From contig JAZGTH010000122.1 in assembly GCA_036877525.1 (NCBI GenBank), forward strand, positions 932,501-996,500: a stretch of DNA of 64,000 bases. The letters are read 5' to 3'. Of the stretch, positions 9,959-21,240 are shown in pieces. The notes below the pieces were generated by a model. The model did no database searches. It saw only the letters and a program-made list of their open reading frames with translations, and had not been told where the DNA came from. Both the position numbers and the translations under genes were made by a program. The stretch is from Chromobotia macracanthus (taxonomy: Eukaryota; Chordata; Actinopteri; Cypriniformes; Botiidae). Position 1 is the first letter of the stretch. Every line of letters starts with the position of its first letter.

Positions 9959-10730
9959 TTCCACATTTATCTTTATATGTAGGAAAAAAATTGGAAAACA
10001 AAGGATCTAGGGCCAATGATAAAAAAAGCTGCACAAAGCAAATGGGAGCCTATAACAATTCCATTGAATTTTCATTCTGCTAACAAGAATTACATAAATA
10101 TTTGTGTGGTATATCTTTGCTAGGGATTCCTCAGGAGGTAGTCATTAACCAGAAGCAACGAGTACAAATGATGTCAACACCAGAATTAGAATGTATGACC
10201 CCTGAACTTTTACAGGAAATTGAACAACAAGTGCCAGCCGAGTTGTGGTTTTAGCATGAGACTGATGTAGGTTTGGTAAAGTTAGCATGCCCAATACAAG
10301 TGCAACTTAAACCGAATGCACGCCTACTCCGAAAAATGCAATATCCTTTAAGCCCAGAGGCTGAATTAGGTATAAAGGATGCAATTGAAGAACTTGTAAA
10401 AGCCAGAGTGTTAATAGAAACCAACAGTTATTGCAACGCTCCCATTTATCCTATACTTAAAGCAAACAAAGCTAAATGGAGTCTTGTCCATGATTTGAGA
10501 GCAATCAATGATATAGTGGAGGTTTGGCCAGCTGGTGTTCCTAACCCACATACGCTGTTAACAAATGTCCCTCCCGATGCCAAATACTTTACAGTAATTG
10601 ATCTTTGATCTGCATTTTTCAGCATCCCAGTGGCAGAGGAAAGTAGACACCTGTTTGCATTTACCTATGCTGGTAAACAATATTCTTATGCCAGATTACC
10701 ACAGGGATTCCGGCATTCACCTGTATGTTG
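9959..10730 (+). pseudogene. Endogenous retrovirus copy A, reverse transcriptase N-terminal half
   Basis: After the LINE the retroviral frame resumes. The open segment 10273-10608 runs through LVKARVLIETNSYCNAPIYP and WSLVHDLRAINDIVEVWPAG to TVIDL, the block with the first catalytic aspartate. A stop follows at once. The next blocks, including GKQYSYARLPQGF near 10672-10710, lie in other frames. The sequence then jumps to the RNase H linker near 10725. The polymerase active-site segment that copy B preserves at 27240-27252 is deleted here. Motif style is that of class I (gamma/epsilon-like) retroviruses. Confidence 0.8.
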
Positions 10731-11480
10731 CTAACATAGCTGACGGATATGCATCAGCTATACTAATGCAAGAGACCTGTAAAGGTAGGAAAAAACAGCC
10801 AGTAGCCTACTATAGTACTAACTATACCCACCATGTTATCAACTAGATCTTGCAGCTGTACATCAGGCATATGAAAAAGCATCAAGGATAATTATGGGAT
10901 ACCCAGTTATCATTTACACACATCATAAAACTGCAGAGTTAATTGAGCAAGACAAATTTGTTTTGACTCCAGCCCGTACTCTAGTATATGCCTCTGCAAT
11001 ACTGTTAATCCAGCAGAATTAATTCCTTTGGTTTATGAAGGTAAACCACATGATTGTGTAGCCAGTTCATTAGCATTCACCAGGTTACGACCTGACTTTG
11101 AGTCTACTCCAATTCCAGGAGCAGAAGTTTTTTTACTTTGTAGATGGATCCAGTTTTCGAAATCATATGGGTATCCATACAGGATATGCAGTAGTAAGAA
11201 AAAATTGAAACAATTTTGTGACTGTAATATCTCAAAACTGCACACAGCCATGCTCTGCTCAACTAGCAGAATTTAAAGCCCTTACAGCTGCATGCCAATT
11301 ATCAAAAGGACAAACAGCAAATATCTTCACAGATTCTGCATATTCACATAGCATGTATCATCTCTTTGGAGCAGTATGGAAGCAAAGAGGCTTTAAAAAG
11401 AGTGATGGAACTCCCATTTAGCATGCTGAACAGATAGGTCAACTAATTTCTGCTATGATGCTAGCAAAATGGTTAGCAAT
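10731..11480 (+). pseudogene. Endogenous retrovirus copy A, RNase H remnant
   Basis: Frames here read ADGYASAILMQETCKGR, then PVAYYST and LAAVHQAYEKA, the connection domain. RNase H motifs follow: FVDGSSFRNHMG near 11137-11172, AEFKALTAACQLSKG near 11266-11310, and IFTDSAYSH near 11322-11350. These contain the D, E and D residues of an RNase H active site. RNase H would remove the RNA template during reverse transcription. Stops near 10844, 11022 and 11276 and several frameshifts make it non-functional. Confidence 0.75.
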
Positions 11481-12345
11481 CATCAAATGTCAAGCTCACA
11501 AAAAAGGAAATGACTTTGTCATTAAAGGTAACAATATCACAGATTCAGAAGCTAAGAAAGCCTTGAGTTGTGCGATAGCTATATTAACTCCAGAAGTAAT
11601 TATAGAACCACACCCATGCTTAGATGACATTATTCGAATTCAACAGCAGGCAGGCCCTTATGAGCAGTCTATGTGGCATCAAAGAGGAGCGACACGAGAT
11701 TCCCAAAATATTTGGCGTTCACATGAAGGACATATTGTTGCACCAATCTCACTCTTAAATGTCCCTATCCTAGATGCACATGGTTTTGACCATTATGCAA
11801 AGGGGGAAGTAGTAAGGAAGGTTAAAACAACAGGGGTATTGGTCTCCATACCTGTATGCAATAGTAGAGGAATTTTTGTCTACATGTGAGATCAGTGCTA
11901 AGTTTAATGTCAGAAAGGGAATAACAACACCAATAGGTCATATACCTGCACCTGAAGGATCTTTCAAACACTTGGTAATGGATTATGTGGATATGATAAA
12001 GCGGGTACAGGGCAAAAGATACATGCTTATAGTCGTTGACCGATTTAGCCGGTGGGTAGAAGCAATACCTTCTGCAGATGAAGGGGCAGGAACAGGAATT
12101 AAATTTTTGACGAGAGAAGTGTTTCCCAGATTTGGAATCCCATCAGAAATAAGTTCAGACAATGGATCAGCCTTCATCCAAAAAAACAAGTAACTTGTAA
12201 AACAAGTATTGCAGCACTTAAGAATAAAGCAAAGACTAGGCTGTGTTTACCATCCTCAATAGCAGGGACAAGTTGAGAAAATTAATGGTCTTCTCAAATC
12301 CAAACTTAACAAGATATGTGCAAGTACTAAACTCAATAAGTAGTA
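11481..12345 (+). pseudogene. Endogenous retrovirus copy A, truncated integrase
   Basis: The frame at 11455-11889 covers the spacer before integrase and the start of the zinc-binding domain (DAHGFDHYAKGE near 11770-11805). A shift moves the catalytic core to 11876-12193: DYVDM holds the first aspartate and SSDNGSAF holds the second. The third catalytic block, QVEKINGLLKSKLN, follows a stop near 12260. The sequence ends about 15 codons later, where a minisatellite begins. The C-terminal DNA-binding domain, env and 3' LTR are all missing. The intact counterpart is in copy C (39535-40542). Confidence 0.8.
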
Positions 12346-12885
12346 ATAAGATTCAGTTCCAAAATTGTAGGATCCAATTCCAGTTTGTAAAAAGCAATTC
12401 CAAAACTGATGTCTGGCTTCCAAAAAGTCTGTTCACACTGATAAGTTTCTGTGATATAAATTTCTGCTTAAAGAAATATATTACATGCAAGAACTAGACA
12501 CAATTCCAACAATTATGTCTGGCTTCCAGAAAGTATGTTCCTACTGCAGGTTTCTGCAATGTAAATTTGTTAGTTAATAATGTAATTTGCCAGCAGGGCA
12601 TGTAAATGCAATTCCAATAATGATGTCTGCCTTCCATGAAGCCTGATCCGACTGTTATGTTTCTGTGATGTACATGCACTAATAAATAATTAGTGATAAG
12701 AATCAATTCCAAAATTGTAAGATCCAATTCCAGTTTTGTAAGATGTAATTCCAAAATTGTAAGATCCAATTCCAGTTTGTAAGATGTAATTCCAAAATTG
12801 ATGTCTGGCTTCCAAAAAGTCTATTTGCACAGATATGTTTCTGTGATATAAAATTCTGCTTAAAGAAATATATTACATGCAGGAA
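12346..12885. repeat. Minisatellite with complex repeat unit
   Basis: A block starting AATTCCAA, followed by ATGTCTGGCTTCCA and then by TTTCTGTGATATAAA, recurs with starts near 12395, 12501, 12609 and 12788. A smaller internal unit of about 22 bp (AATTCCAAAATTGTAAGATC) is repeated several times at 12350-12380 and 12704-12790. The first and last units are the most similar to each other. The array abuts the broken end of retrovirus copy A. Confidence 0.8.
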
Positions 12886-13945
12886 GCTGGTTGACCAGTG
12901 GTATGTCGCCAAAAACCCAAGTCGATGGAGCTTGACCAAAGGTTGGAAGGTCCGGGGTTGATCAACTGTTTGGTTCTCCAGAGGCCAGGGCTGACTGGGT
13001 ACTAGGGGCTGGGGCTTAAATGTGGGACCCCCGGGACCTGCTGGAGCCGGGTGAGGTCCCTGGAGGTCCGGGGCAGGCCCGGTGGGTTCCCATGGCAGGG
13101 GGCCGGAGTGAGGGTCGGGCGGGAAGGAGATGCAGTGGGGAGCCAGTGGGGGTCCCAGGGCCAGGCATGGATGTCTCTGCCCAGGTAAGGGGTAAGGGCG
13201 TCTGGGGAGAGGAGGTGGGTTAGGTTCCTTGGGGTGCTTGTAAGTGGAAGTGGGTCCCAGGCCCAGGGGTTGATGTCTCTGCCCAGGTGGGACCAGGGGT
13301 CTGGGGAGAGATGGTCAGACAGGTACCTTGGGGGACATGGGAACAGGCGTTAATATCTCCACCTGGGAAATGGATAGAGAGATGGATCCTTGGATAGCCC
13401 CACTCGGGCCCTCTCATCGACCTGAGTTGCAGGGGCCCAAGAGTTAGGAGTCAGGAGGAACGGGCGTAGGAACCCGGGCAGAAGTCGCCCGGGAAGGAGC
13501 CACGGAGATGGGGTTGACATCCTCTGATAGGGCCCTTAGGGCCCCCTCACTGACCCGAGTTGAAGGAGCCTGGGACTTAGGTGTCGGGAGAAACGGGCGA
13601 GTAAACCCGGGGCAGAAGTTGCTAATATCTCCGCCCGGAAAGGAGCCACGGAGACAAGATTGGCATCCTCTGATAGGCCCCCTGGGGCCCTCTCTCTGAC
13701 CTGAGTTGCAGGGACCTGGGAGTCATGGGGAGGGAGTTGGGGATTGGAGGCCCATTTCTGTTGATGGCTCCTGACAATGGATCGGGAGAAACGGGCGGGT
13801 GAACCCGGGGAGGAAGTCGATCGTATCTCCACCCGGGAAAGGTATAGAGAGACGGGGCAGGGATCTTTGGACAGGACCCGTTGAGCCCTCTCACCGACTC
13901 CAGTTGAAAGGCCAAGCTCGTCGGAAAGGTCTCAGCGAGCCTGCC
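12886..13945. repeat. GC-rich subrepeats resembling rDNA spacer
   Basis: Base composition changes sharply to GC-rich. Units of roughly 125-200 bp recur. Each has a version of CTGAGTTGCAGGG or CCGAGTTGAAGGAGCC (near 13422, 13547, 13701 and 13899), then GGGAGAAACGGGCG, an AACCCGGG block, ATATCTCC-CCCGGGAAAGG and CTCTGATAGG-CCC. Because partial 18S sequence follows immediately, these are best read as intergenic or external spacer repeats of a ribosomal DNA unit. That is inference from position; I recognise no promoter. Confidence 0.6.
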
Positions 13946-14396
13946 GGGAGAGGTGCCAGGGCTCTGTGTGGCTTAATTTGACTCAACACAGGAAACCTCA
14001 CCCGGCCCGGACACGGAAAGGAATGACAGATTGAAAGCTCTTTCTCGAATTCTGTGGGTGGTGGTGCATGGCAGTTCTTAGTTGGTGGAGCAATTTGTCT
14101 GGTTATTTCCGATAACGAACGAGACTCCCTCATGCTAAATAGTTACATGGCCCCTTGCGGTCCAACTTTTTAGAGGCACAAGTGGCGTTCAGCTACGCGA
14201 GATGGAGCAATAACAGGTCTGTGATGCCCTGAGATGTCCGGAGCTGCACGCGCGCCACAATGGGTGGTTCAGCGTGTGCCTGCCCGGGGCTGAGTGGAAT
14301 TCCCAGTAAGCGCGGTTCATAAGATCGTGTTAAGTCCCTGCCCTTTGTACACACCACCCGTCGCTACTACCGATGTTTAGTGAGGTCCTCGGATCG
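13946..14396 (+). pseudogene. 18S rRNA, 3' fragment with deletions
   Basis: From about GGCTTAATTTGACTCAACAC (13968) the sequence follows the 3' third of eukaryotic 18S rRNA. Recognisable blocks are AGGTCTGTGATGCCC, GCTGCACGCGCGCCAC, TTCCCAGTAAGCGCGG and TTTGTACACACC-CCGTCGC. Blocks normally present are missing, notably the stretch between the CAGCGTGTG region and GGAATTCCCAG. The true 3' end of 18S, with the conserved terminal stem and the GGATCATTA end, is also absent. It stops at GTCCTCGGATCG (14385-14396) and runs straight into 5.8S. There are many substitutions, so it cannot be a working rRNA. Confidence 0.9.
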
Positions 14397-14550
14397 ACTG
14401 AGCGGTGGATCACTTGGCTCATGCGTCGATGAAGAACGCAACAAGCTGCGAGAACTAATGTAAATTGCAGGGCACATTGATCATCGACACTTCAAACACA
14501 CATGGTGGCCCGGGGTCCATTCCAGGGCCACTCCTTTCTGAGGGTTGCTT
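14397..14550 (+). pseudogene. 5.8S rRNA-like sequence
   Basis: The segment begins ACTGAGCGGTGGATCACTTG and contains CGTCGATGAAGAACGCA, CTGCGAGAACTAATGT and ATTGATCATCGACACTTC. It ends near CTGAGGGTTGCTT, about the length of mature 5.8S (roughly 155 nt). It carries several substitutions and an altered middle (AACAAGCTGC). It is joined directly to 18S with no ITS1, so it derives from a rearranged rDNA copy and is almost certainly not processed as rRNA. Confidence 0.9.
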
Positions 14551-14801
14551 TCTCATCGATTGAAGGCCCCGGGCCTCCGTCCTCCCAAAGGCAGTGGGTG
14601 CGCCGCGACTGGCTCCGGGTTGGCTTGGAAGGGTCGGGGGGCGAAGGTGGCTTGGCGCCCAACGTCAAGCTCTACAGCGCTCTCTCGCCTCGACTTTGCC
14701 GCTACCCCAGGGGATGGGGAAGTGTCTCCATGCCTTCTCTCTCCCCGACGGGGGGAGCTACGGCATGCATTGTGGCCCCCCGCTCCCGTGCCCCCCCGGG
14801 C
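14551..14801 (+). other. ITS2-like spacer
   Basis: GC-rich sequence lies between the 5.8S-like and 28S-like parts, with polypyrimidine and polypurine runs as expected of ITS2. Open frames of over 100 codons here reflect the lack of AT-rich stop codons and are not genes. The start of 28S is missing, so a deletion spans the 3' part of ITS2 and much of 28S. Confidence 0.6.
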
Positions 14802-14956
14802 GCAGCTGGCTTACAACTGGTGCAGACCAGGGGAATCCGACTGTTTAATTAAAACAAAGCATCGCGAGGGCCCACGGCGGGTGCTGACGCGATGTGATTT
14901 TTGCCCAGTGCTCTGAATGTCAAAGTGAAGAAATTCAATGAAGCGCGGGTAAACGG
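14802..14956 (+). pseudogene. 28S rRNA, internal fragment
   Basis: Blocks GGTGCAGACCAGGGGAATCC, TTTAATTAAAACAAAGCATC, GATGTGATTTTTGCCCAG and TGAATGTCAAAGTGAAGAAA followed by GCGCGGGTAAACGG are characteristic of the conserved 28S region just upstream of the site used by R2-type elements. The match ends at GTAAACGG (14956), after which the sequence becomes AT-rich and unrelated. The fragment is about 155 nt of a gene of roughly 4 kb. Confidence 0.9.
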
Positions 14957-17360
14957 TGATGATTTTTGTTTCAACTCGAAAATGCGTATTGAAACAACAA
15001 CAATTTTCGCAGGGTTTATTTCCTGTCTCGTGAGAAGTGCTAACAAGATTGAAGCAGATCAACGGTCTCTGCTACTCAACATCTCGTTGTTTCCAAACAT
15101 TGCCAATGTTTGGAACAATGAGTACAACACGATGTAAGTGGAGAAACGTAATATTTGACTACTGTTTTACGTAAGCTATGATAAACAATCAACAGTTATT
15201 ACCAGTGATGCAAAATACAAAACGCTGTTTTCAATTTCAGTCATTGACGTGATTCATGTAATGTAATTCAAAATTTTCAGTGTGACCAGACGGTGACGAA
15301 AACATTAACTGAGCCATTTTAATGTTGTTTTGGGGTACAAAAAATGAAGTGGATATTGTGAATAAATAATTTAACTTGAGTTAAATTCTAAATTGTCTGA
15401 CAAAATGATTCAAATTTGAAGTGGGAGATGTCATCCTCAGACCGTCGCTATAACTGATGTGTGGTAACCTTGCGGATCATTTGGTGATCTAGGCAATTTG
15501 GTTCATCAACTTTATTACTGGGAATTTTCCTGATGGTTCAGACAGGTTTAGTCTCTTATATAAAACAAGACAGAAACAAAATGACGAAAAGGGAGAAGGT
15601 AAAGATGACCAGGGTTGATGACAGATCCTGTAGATAGGGGGTTCTTTAACAAAAGTAGCAGGGACAGGCCAAACAGTTTGATTGACAGAAAGTGTTTTTT
15701 CTCTTTGGTGTCTCTAGCAACTGAATGGGACTGCACCTGACTTAGTAGGCCTGGGCGTGAATTGAGGTCTTCCATGTGGGTACCAGTAGCAGGATCAACT
15801 CCCCCGACTTGTCAGGACAGACAGATCCACTCACCAGATACCACCATGGACAGAACTGTCACTTCACTACTTAAGCATTAGGGGAATGTTACCAATGTGG
15901 GAAACACATGAAGGGTAATATCAGTTGTGACTGATTTGATTAAAGTTTAAATTCAATTAAGTCTATTTAATTAAAGTTCAAATTCAATCAAATACAATCT
16001 TAAATGCAGAGAAGATTGTAAGAAATAATGCGGGGGAATAAGAAAAGTTAAATCTGTAAACCAATAATATATTGTTTCAATAATAATACTTATTAGGTTA
16101 AGGTAATCAAAGGTGGAGAAATAATAAGCAATAGAACAAATAAACTAAATAAAACGAAGAAGGAAGAGACTGACTGAAAACGTCCACAGGTGGCGTTGTT
16201 GCCCAAACAAAAGGGAAGTCAAGCGTAAAGAGATGAAACAGCAGTGTTAGACATACTGCCCTCTATTGTAACTAAGAGGTAATGCACCTTAATCTGAACT
16301 TCTGTTTAACCACATTCTACGTGGAAGTTACTCTCGTTTCAGACGCAGAGTTGCTACGACTACGAGTGTAATTTACTCTAGCTGGTTTTAGAGCTGGCGT
16401 TTAAATCCAAACTCCCATCCGAACTCCCATTTGAATAGCAATCATCTACCGACCTGCAGTATCTTACTATCTACTCACGGGACGAGTGAGAGAGCATGCA
16501 TTAGTTAGCTACTCTAATGGTTACTCCCAGGGGGTGAGAGCATAGCTGAGAGGCCCTGGAATTCGCAGTGGCATCAGTCTAGCTCCAGTTAAAATAAAGG
16601 CCTTACAAGATGAGGGACGAACACGCTCACTCTATCTTCTTTGCGCTAACTAAGGATTTCTTCGCTCCAATTAGGCGGTATATTATATCAAGATGCACTA
16701 TAAAAAGTATTCATTTTTATAGGGTCGAATTTATAACTGCAATTGCACAATCATTAACAGTGGCTGAGGTTTCTCAGTCTGTTAAGGCAAAAGTGGGTGG
16801 ATCAACACTTTCATTCCTTAAAGACGCAAGTTCAGTTGTACCTGTTTCTCTCTGAATAAACACGCATTAGAATCACACATGAATTGTTACTGAGTCTGCT
16901 CACAAACAACATTTAAACTGTGTTCTCTAATTTAGGTACTTGCAGATACAGAGTTAACGTCTAGAATGTGATTGATCTAATCATAATTTACAAGGCCTTT
17001 ATGATGTAGAAAGAGGAGCATCGCTCATTATCTACGTTTACACAACACTGCAAACATGCGTTAAGTCTCTTTCAATCACAGTAGAAATACCATCCATATC
17101 AATTCATCTGTATTTAAACTAGACACAAATACGGACATAATGTCATACACAATTATGTTGAATGGTTCAAGTTTATAACTGTTGTTTAATTCTGCCCGCA
17201 TTCTCCACCAAAAATGTAGTGAAAATGTGTGAAGGGGATTAATATTGAGGTTTGTTCACAAATAAAGCATTCTCCATTGCAGACGTAATTATTTATGAAC
17301 AAGTCCCTCAAAATTAATGTTAATAAATCTATTCTCCACCATTCCCTGTGTAAGGGAACA
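14957..17360. other. Unassigned AT-rich sequence
   Basis: I see no convincing gene. Near 15953-15997 a short motif (AAAGTTTAAATTCAATTAA and variants) repeats. A block near 16845-16900 contains AATAAACACGC and could be an LTR end, but no partner was found. The open frame at 16610-16855 matches nothing I know. Confidence 0.35.
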
Positions 17361-17383
17361 TATATATATATATAAACATATAA

Positions 17384-17441
<58 letters not shown>

Positions 17442-17460
17442 ATATAAATACATATATAGA
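17361..17460. repeat. (TA)n microsatellite
   Basis: A long TA dinucleotide run is flanked on both sides by near-identical blocks, AAACATATAAATACATATAT at about 17373 and again at about 17437. The flanking copies suggest the tract expanded by duplication including its border. Confidence 0.9.
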
Positions 17461-18890
17461 AATATTAATAATTGATTAGGATCAATCAATGATTTGGGGA
17501 ATTCTTAATCAATGTAATACATTGATTTAACACTCTTATAGAGCATGTAGCAAAGATCAGCAGAATTATGGACTCCAGATTATAAGCATGAAGCAGCATC
17601 ACAATGATGTATCAAATCGAATCTCAAGTCAACGAAACAGTGTTGTTTAAAACACAACTTCAGTCATGGAAATGGTTTATTTAGCTCAAAGAAAAAATAC
17701 ATATAATTAATCGTCATTAAATACATACATATTTTCTAGTACCTGATCAGCAGGAATGATTGCAATAATCAGCTTTTGCATTCGTCCAACAAATGCATAC
17801 ACAGTCTTATTGAATCTAAGAAACATTACTTGTCTGGCCTTGAAAACAACGCTTTTCTGCTTTAACAGGACTTTAGAGCATGTAGAAAGATGGAACACAG
17901 TTTAAGTGACCTTATCTGTGAGCATTAAACGCAGCAACAATCCAGGGTGAATACACATGGGTGTTTATTAAACTACACTACCTGTGTGCCAGGGCCAAAG
18001 ATCCTTGATTGAAGAGTGGAAGAGACCAAGAGCAAGAGGACGAAGACTAAGACTAGAGTGTTGGCGGTCATTTTTAAGTTCACATCGGTCACACCCAGTG
18101 AAACGTAAACAACCAATAGGTGTTAAGCAGGCAAAGTTTCTTTGTCTCACTCAACACCTTATTTGCATGTTTTATGGCCGGATGGCACATTTGCAAATAT
18201 TAATCCAGGTTATTGTAGAAAGACTATCATGCCTGTTATGGTAACACAGCATACATAGTCTGATGGGAAATTAGAAGATGATCTGTTATAGATCATCTTC
18301 TATAACAGATCATAGATATTAACTATGATAGAGTTTGAACTACATTAAGTTGTGATTCATCCTAATGCATGAATACAAACAGAACATCAATCTAAACTTG
18401 CATAACTATCTACAGAGTTACAGTTAAGATACACAGTATGGTAGCAAGCATACAATAGGAATATATATACAAATGTCTACAGTTTAGGACAGTTTAGTTG
18501 TAAGTTACAGAGAGTTCTTCCTTTGGATTGGAGTGGCCTCTCTTGGGGCATGTGGCAATACTGGAATTCTTTTGAAGCTTGTGCAGGGTGTCATAAACTG
18601 TCCTGTTGGTGTCAGAGGTGCTGATAGCCATCTGGAGGAGAAGTTTGCCTCCAGACTTTCTGGAGCCCACTTTCACCCCCACACTAGTATGGAAGTCTTA
18701 AGTAAAAGGGGATATTTTATGATTCATACATGATCCAAATATTAGGCCATGCCAGACACTACATATCACATGGATTTAAATATCTGCCACTGATTCATTT
18801 GCTACATTGTATTGAAACTATTGCATTTATTAAAACCTTTTTATTATCACTGTGTGGGCCTTCTTTTAAAACCTTATTCCTCAATATCTG
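17461..18890. other. Unassigned sequence with a small hairpin
   Basis: No protein of known type was recognised. On the minus strand an open frame at 18494-18682 has a normal amino acid composition but no recognised family. An inverted repeat lies at 18278-18313. Confidence 0.35.
18278..18313. repeat. 14-bp perfect inverted repeat
   Basis: ATGATCTGTTATAG at 18278-18291 is exactly complementary to CTATAACAGATCAT at 18300-18313, separated by eight bases that themselves repeat part of the arm (ATCATCTT). It could be the centre of a decayed hairpin element. Confidence 0.8.
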
Positions 18891-18899
18891 TACTACCGG

Positions 18900-20270
18900 G
18901 GTGAGATGATACACAGTTTGAATCGTTAGCTAGGGAAATACATAAGGGCAGAGGCTTCCCAGAACAGTTTTCAGCTGCACTCAAAGATGCTGTTCCTCCT
19001 TTTTGGGAGGAACAGAGTGATTCGAATGCTGAAACTTGTTTTGACAAAAACGGATAAGCGCAAATTGATCAAGTTATTGGCTGAGCAATTGAATGGCATA
19101 CATTTTTGAAGTTGAAAAGGCTGACAGAAAGATCATTGCTGAGTTCTTGAAAAAGTTGAAGACAGTCAAAACTGATTTTGGCCAGATCACGTCAATAAAA
19201 CAAAGCCCAGGTGAAACATTAGAGGACTACACACACAGATTCAAGATGCTATACTGAACTTTAGTGGCATGGCTAAAACGGTATTGGATGCAGATAGGTT
19301 GTTAGCACAGAATGCTAATGATGGTCCCTGGTATCACATGTGGGTGAAGGGAATAGATAAGTGTGTAGCTCAGACTCTCAAAATATTGTAGGGCACTTAT
19401 GATGATCCTCATTTGTGGCAAGATAACAGCATTGACTCTGTGTCACAGGCTTATGGTCACCATAATTCTGAAATGAAAACTGTACATAAATTGGCTGTTA
19501 ATCAGCCCAAAGCTAAATTAGATAACAAATGCAGATACTGCCAAAAAAGGGGTCATTGGGCATCAGAATGTTGGAAAAAGAAGGTTAAAAGAAAATCTAA
19601 AACCCCTAAGCCAAAATCTCAATCTGACCAATCTGATGAGTCCTTCAGTGCAAAGTTTGCAAAACTGACTATAGATCAGAAAAAAACATTATTAGCAGCT
19701 GTCCAGATTGACCCCTCCTTGCCCTGGGGGAAACAACAACTGTGGTTGACCACCATCCTGAGGGGTTTTATGCTGCAGCTTTGATTGATGGGAATACAAT
19801 TATTTTTTAATTGACACAGGGGCTAAGATTACGATTATACCTGATAACAATTATTTTTGTATTTTCTGTTACATGGGATAAACTATTAGAGTGGACAGTG
19901 CTATGGGTAAAGTTGTTATGCTAAAAAAACACTTATTATGATAACCATTGAGGATACAGATGTGTTGGCTGCAGTATGGGTTGGGCCAGTCTCATAGACT
20001 CTACATGGCCTTGACATACTTTGTAAACTACCAGACAGTCTGCAACTGTGGGGGAACACATTAATTTGGCTGAGACAGGTCATTCCCATTGAGAAAAACA
20101 CAGTTACTGAGGAGAGTGTTTTTTTTTATCCAGGGCACCCTGCTTGGTCGACTGCTCAGAGGGAGTTTGGCCTTGTAAAAATGAGTCCTGTGCAATTCAC
20201 TGGTAAAGTTCTCTCTAGTACTTCTTAGTATCCATTAGGAAAAGAAACAGAAGAAGCGGCTGCTGAGGTA
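18900..20270 (+). pseudogene. Endogenous retrovirus family D, gag and protease remnant (plus copy)
   Basis: The plus strand carries a retroviral gag with a zinc knuckle, CRYCQKRGHWASEC, near 19531-19572, inside an open frame at 19413-19784 rich in lysine and serine. A capsid-like stretch precedes it in broken frames (ESLAREIHKGRGFPEQFSAA near 18922-18980). After the frame ends, the protease active site IDTGAKITIIP appears at about 19810-19842 with the DTG triplet intact. Further protease and linker blocks such as EDTDVLAAVWVGP (near 19950) follow, all interrupted by stops. The sequence ends near 20270, just before reverse transcriptase. The same protein sequence occurs on the minus strand at 22980-23770. 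Confidence 0.75.
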
Positions 20271-20284
20271 GAGCTAAATATAAA

Positions 20285-20685
20285 AAGGGAGCCCTCACCC
20301 GAATACTAAAACCTTTTCCGGACTGCATTTCCCAGATGGCCACATCCCTGGGACTGATTATTGTGGGACCTGTTCCTTGTTAACTGCTCTATTTAAGCTT
20401 CCCATTTAGTCTCGTTCCTTGCGAAATCTTGTTTTGTGCTGGCCAACATTTCTGTGTATTACCCTGTTTATATTCCTGTCTTTTAATTGTTTGCTGCCTG
20501 TCCTGACCCTTGCCTTTATTTTGAATTTTGATTGTTTGCTGCCTGACCTTTGCCTGTTTATTGGATTATGCTACTGCCTTGCCTACATTGTTATTGTTTG
20601 CAGGTTTCAACCATTGCCTGTATTTGACCACATCTCTGTAATAAAGTCTGCAAATAGATCAAAACTCCCCTGAGTTATCGTTACA
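20285..20685 (+). repeat. Solo LTR, Gypsy or retrovirus-like
   Basis: The block holds a short promoter-like CTATTTAAGC (20389-20398), CT-rich tracts with repeated TTGTTTGCTGCCTG, and AATAAAGTCTGC (20640). It ends CGTTACA at 20685. The same layout and many of the same phrases occur at 41573-42000, which begins TGTTACGG and ends ATTACA. No internal coding region of the matching element is present. The left edge is uncertain because it abuts the retrovirus D fragment. Confidence 0.55.
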
Positions 20686-20949
20686 CCACTGATCTCAGAT
20701 GTCAATATTTGTTGGTTAAAATACCCATACACATAAAATACCCAATATAGGTCTCCGTTAAAGTTTTTAAAGCATTTTGTATGATTTTCCATAGTCTGGT
20801 AATTGTCGCTTTCACAACGTTCACGTACGTAACTGTTTAATCCTCATAAACGCGAACATTAAATTAAATTAAAATATTTTATATGACGAGCACACTCTTT
20901 TCCATTCGTTGGGTATTATTGCTTCTGGTTTGTTGATTTTAAATTCAGC

Positions 20950-21240
20950 ACTCGGACCCCATCACAGAAGAGCTATTGGAGACAGCCAATTTTGTTAATC
21001 CCAGATTTAAAACTACACAACTTTCTGCGCACCATGTCCTTACCATTCAGGAGAACGTGAAAACAGAGATGGTGTCAGCAGCTGCACTCCGCAGGGAAAG
21101 TCACAGAGTACAGAGCACTCTACAACTTCATCAGAAGCAAAGAAGCCAAAGAGGTCATTAAGACGTTTTTTCAAAGGAAGGGAGGCAACTCCTTTCACTG
21201 TACCCACAGAGCTGATCAGCTTCTTGGTGTCCCTTGCTGA
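20950..21240 (+). pseudogene. hAT transposase fragment
   Basis: The plus strand reads ELLETANFVNPRFK near 20970-21010, resembling the conserved LDPRF-type block of ZBED-like hAT transposases. It is followed by a helical stretch (VKTEMVSAAAL) and, in another frame, SEAKKPKRSLRRFFKR near 21132-21180. The C-terminal dimerisation block is missing. It is a short decayed fragment and unrelated in detail to the hAT copy at 28290-31150. Confidence 0.55.

Noticed and set aside
12346..12885. CRISPR-like array
   Set aside because: Units are of variable length and spacing with similarity across the whole unit, in a fish genome; it is a minisatellite.
14502..14916. Overlapping open frames of 84-123 codons
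   Set aside because: They lie in GC-rich 5.8S, ITS2-like and 28S sequence, where stop codons are rare; no protein similarity.
15840..15925. Possible C2H2 zinc finger (CYQCGKHMK)
   Set aside because: Only one half-finger can be read, with a stop just upstream and no neighbouring fingers; chance is likely.
17186..17489. Open frames on the minus strand over the TA tract
   Set aside because: They encode alternating Ile and Tyr from a dinucleotide repeat; not a gene.
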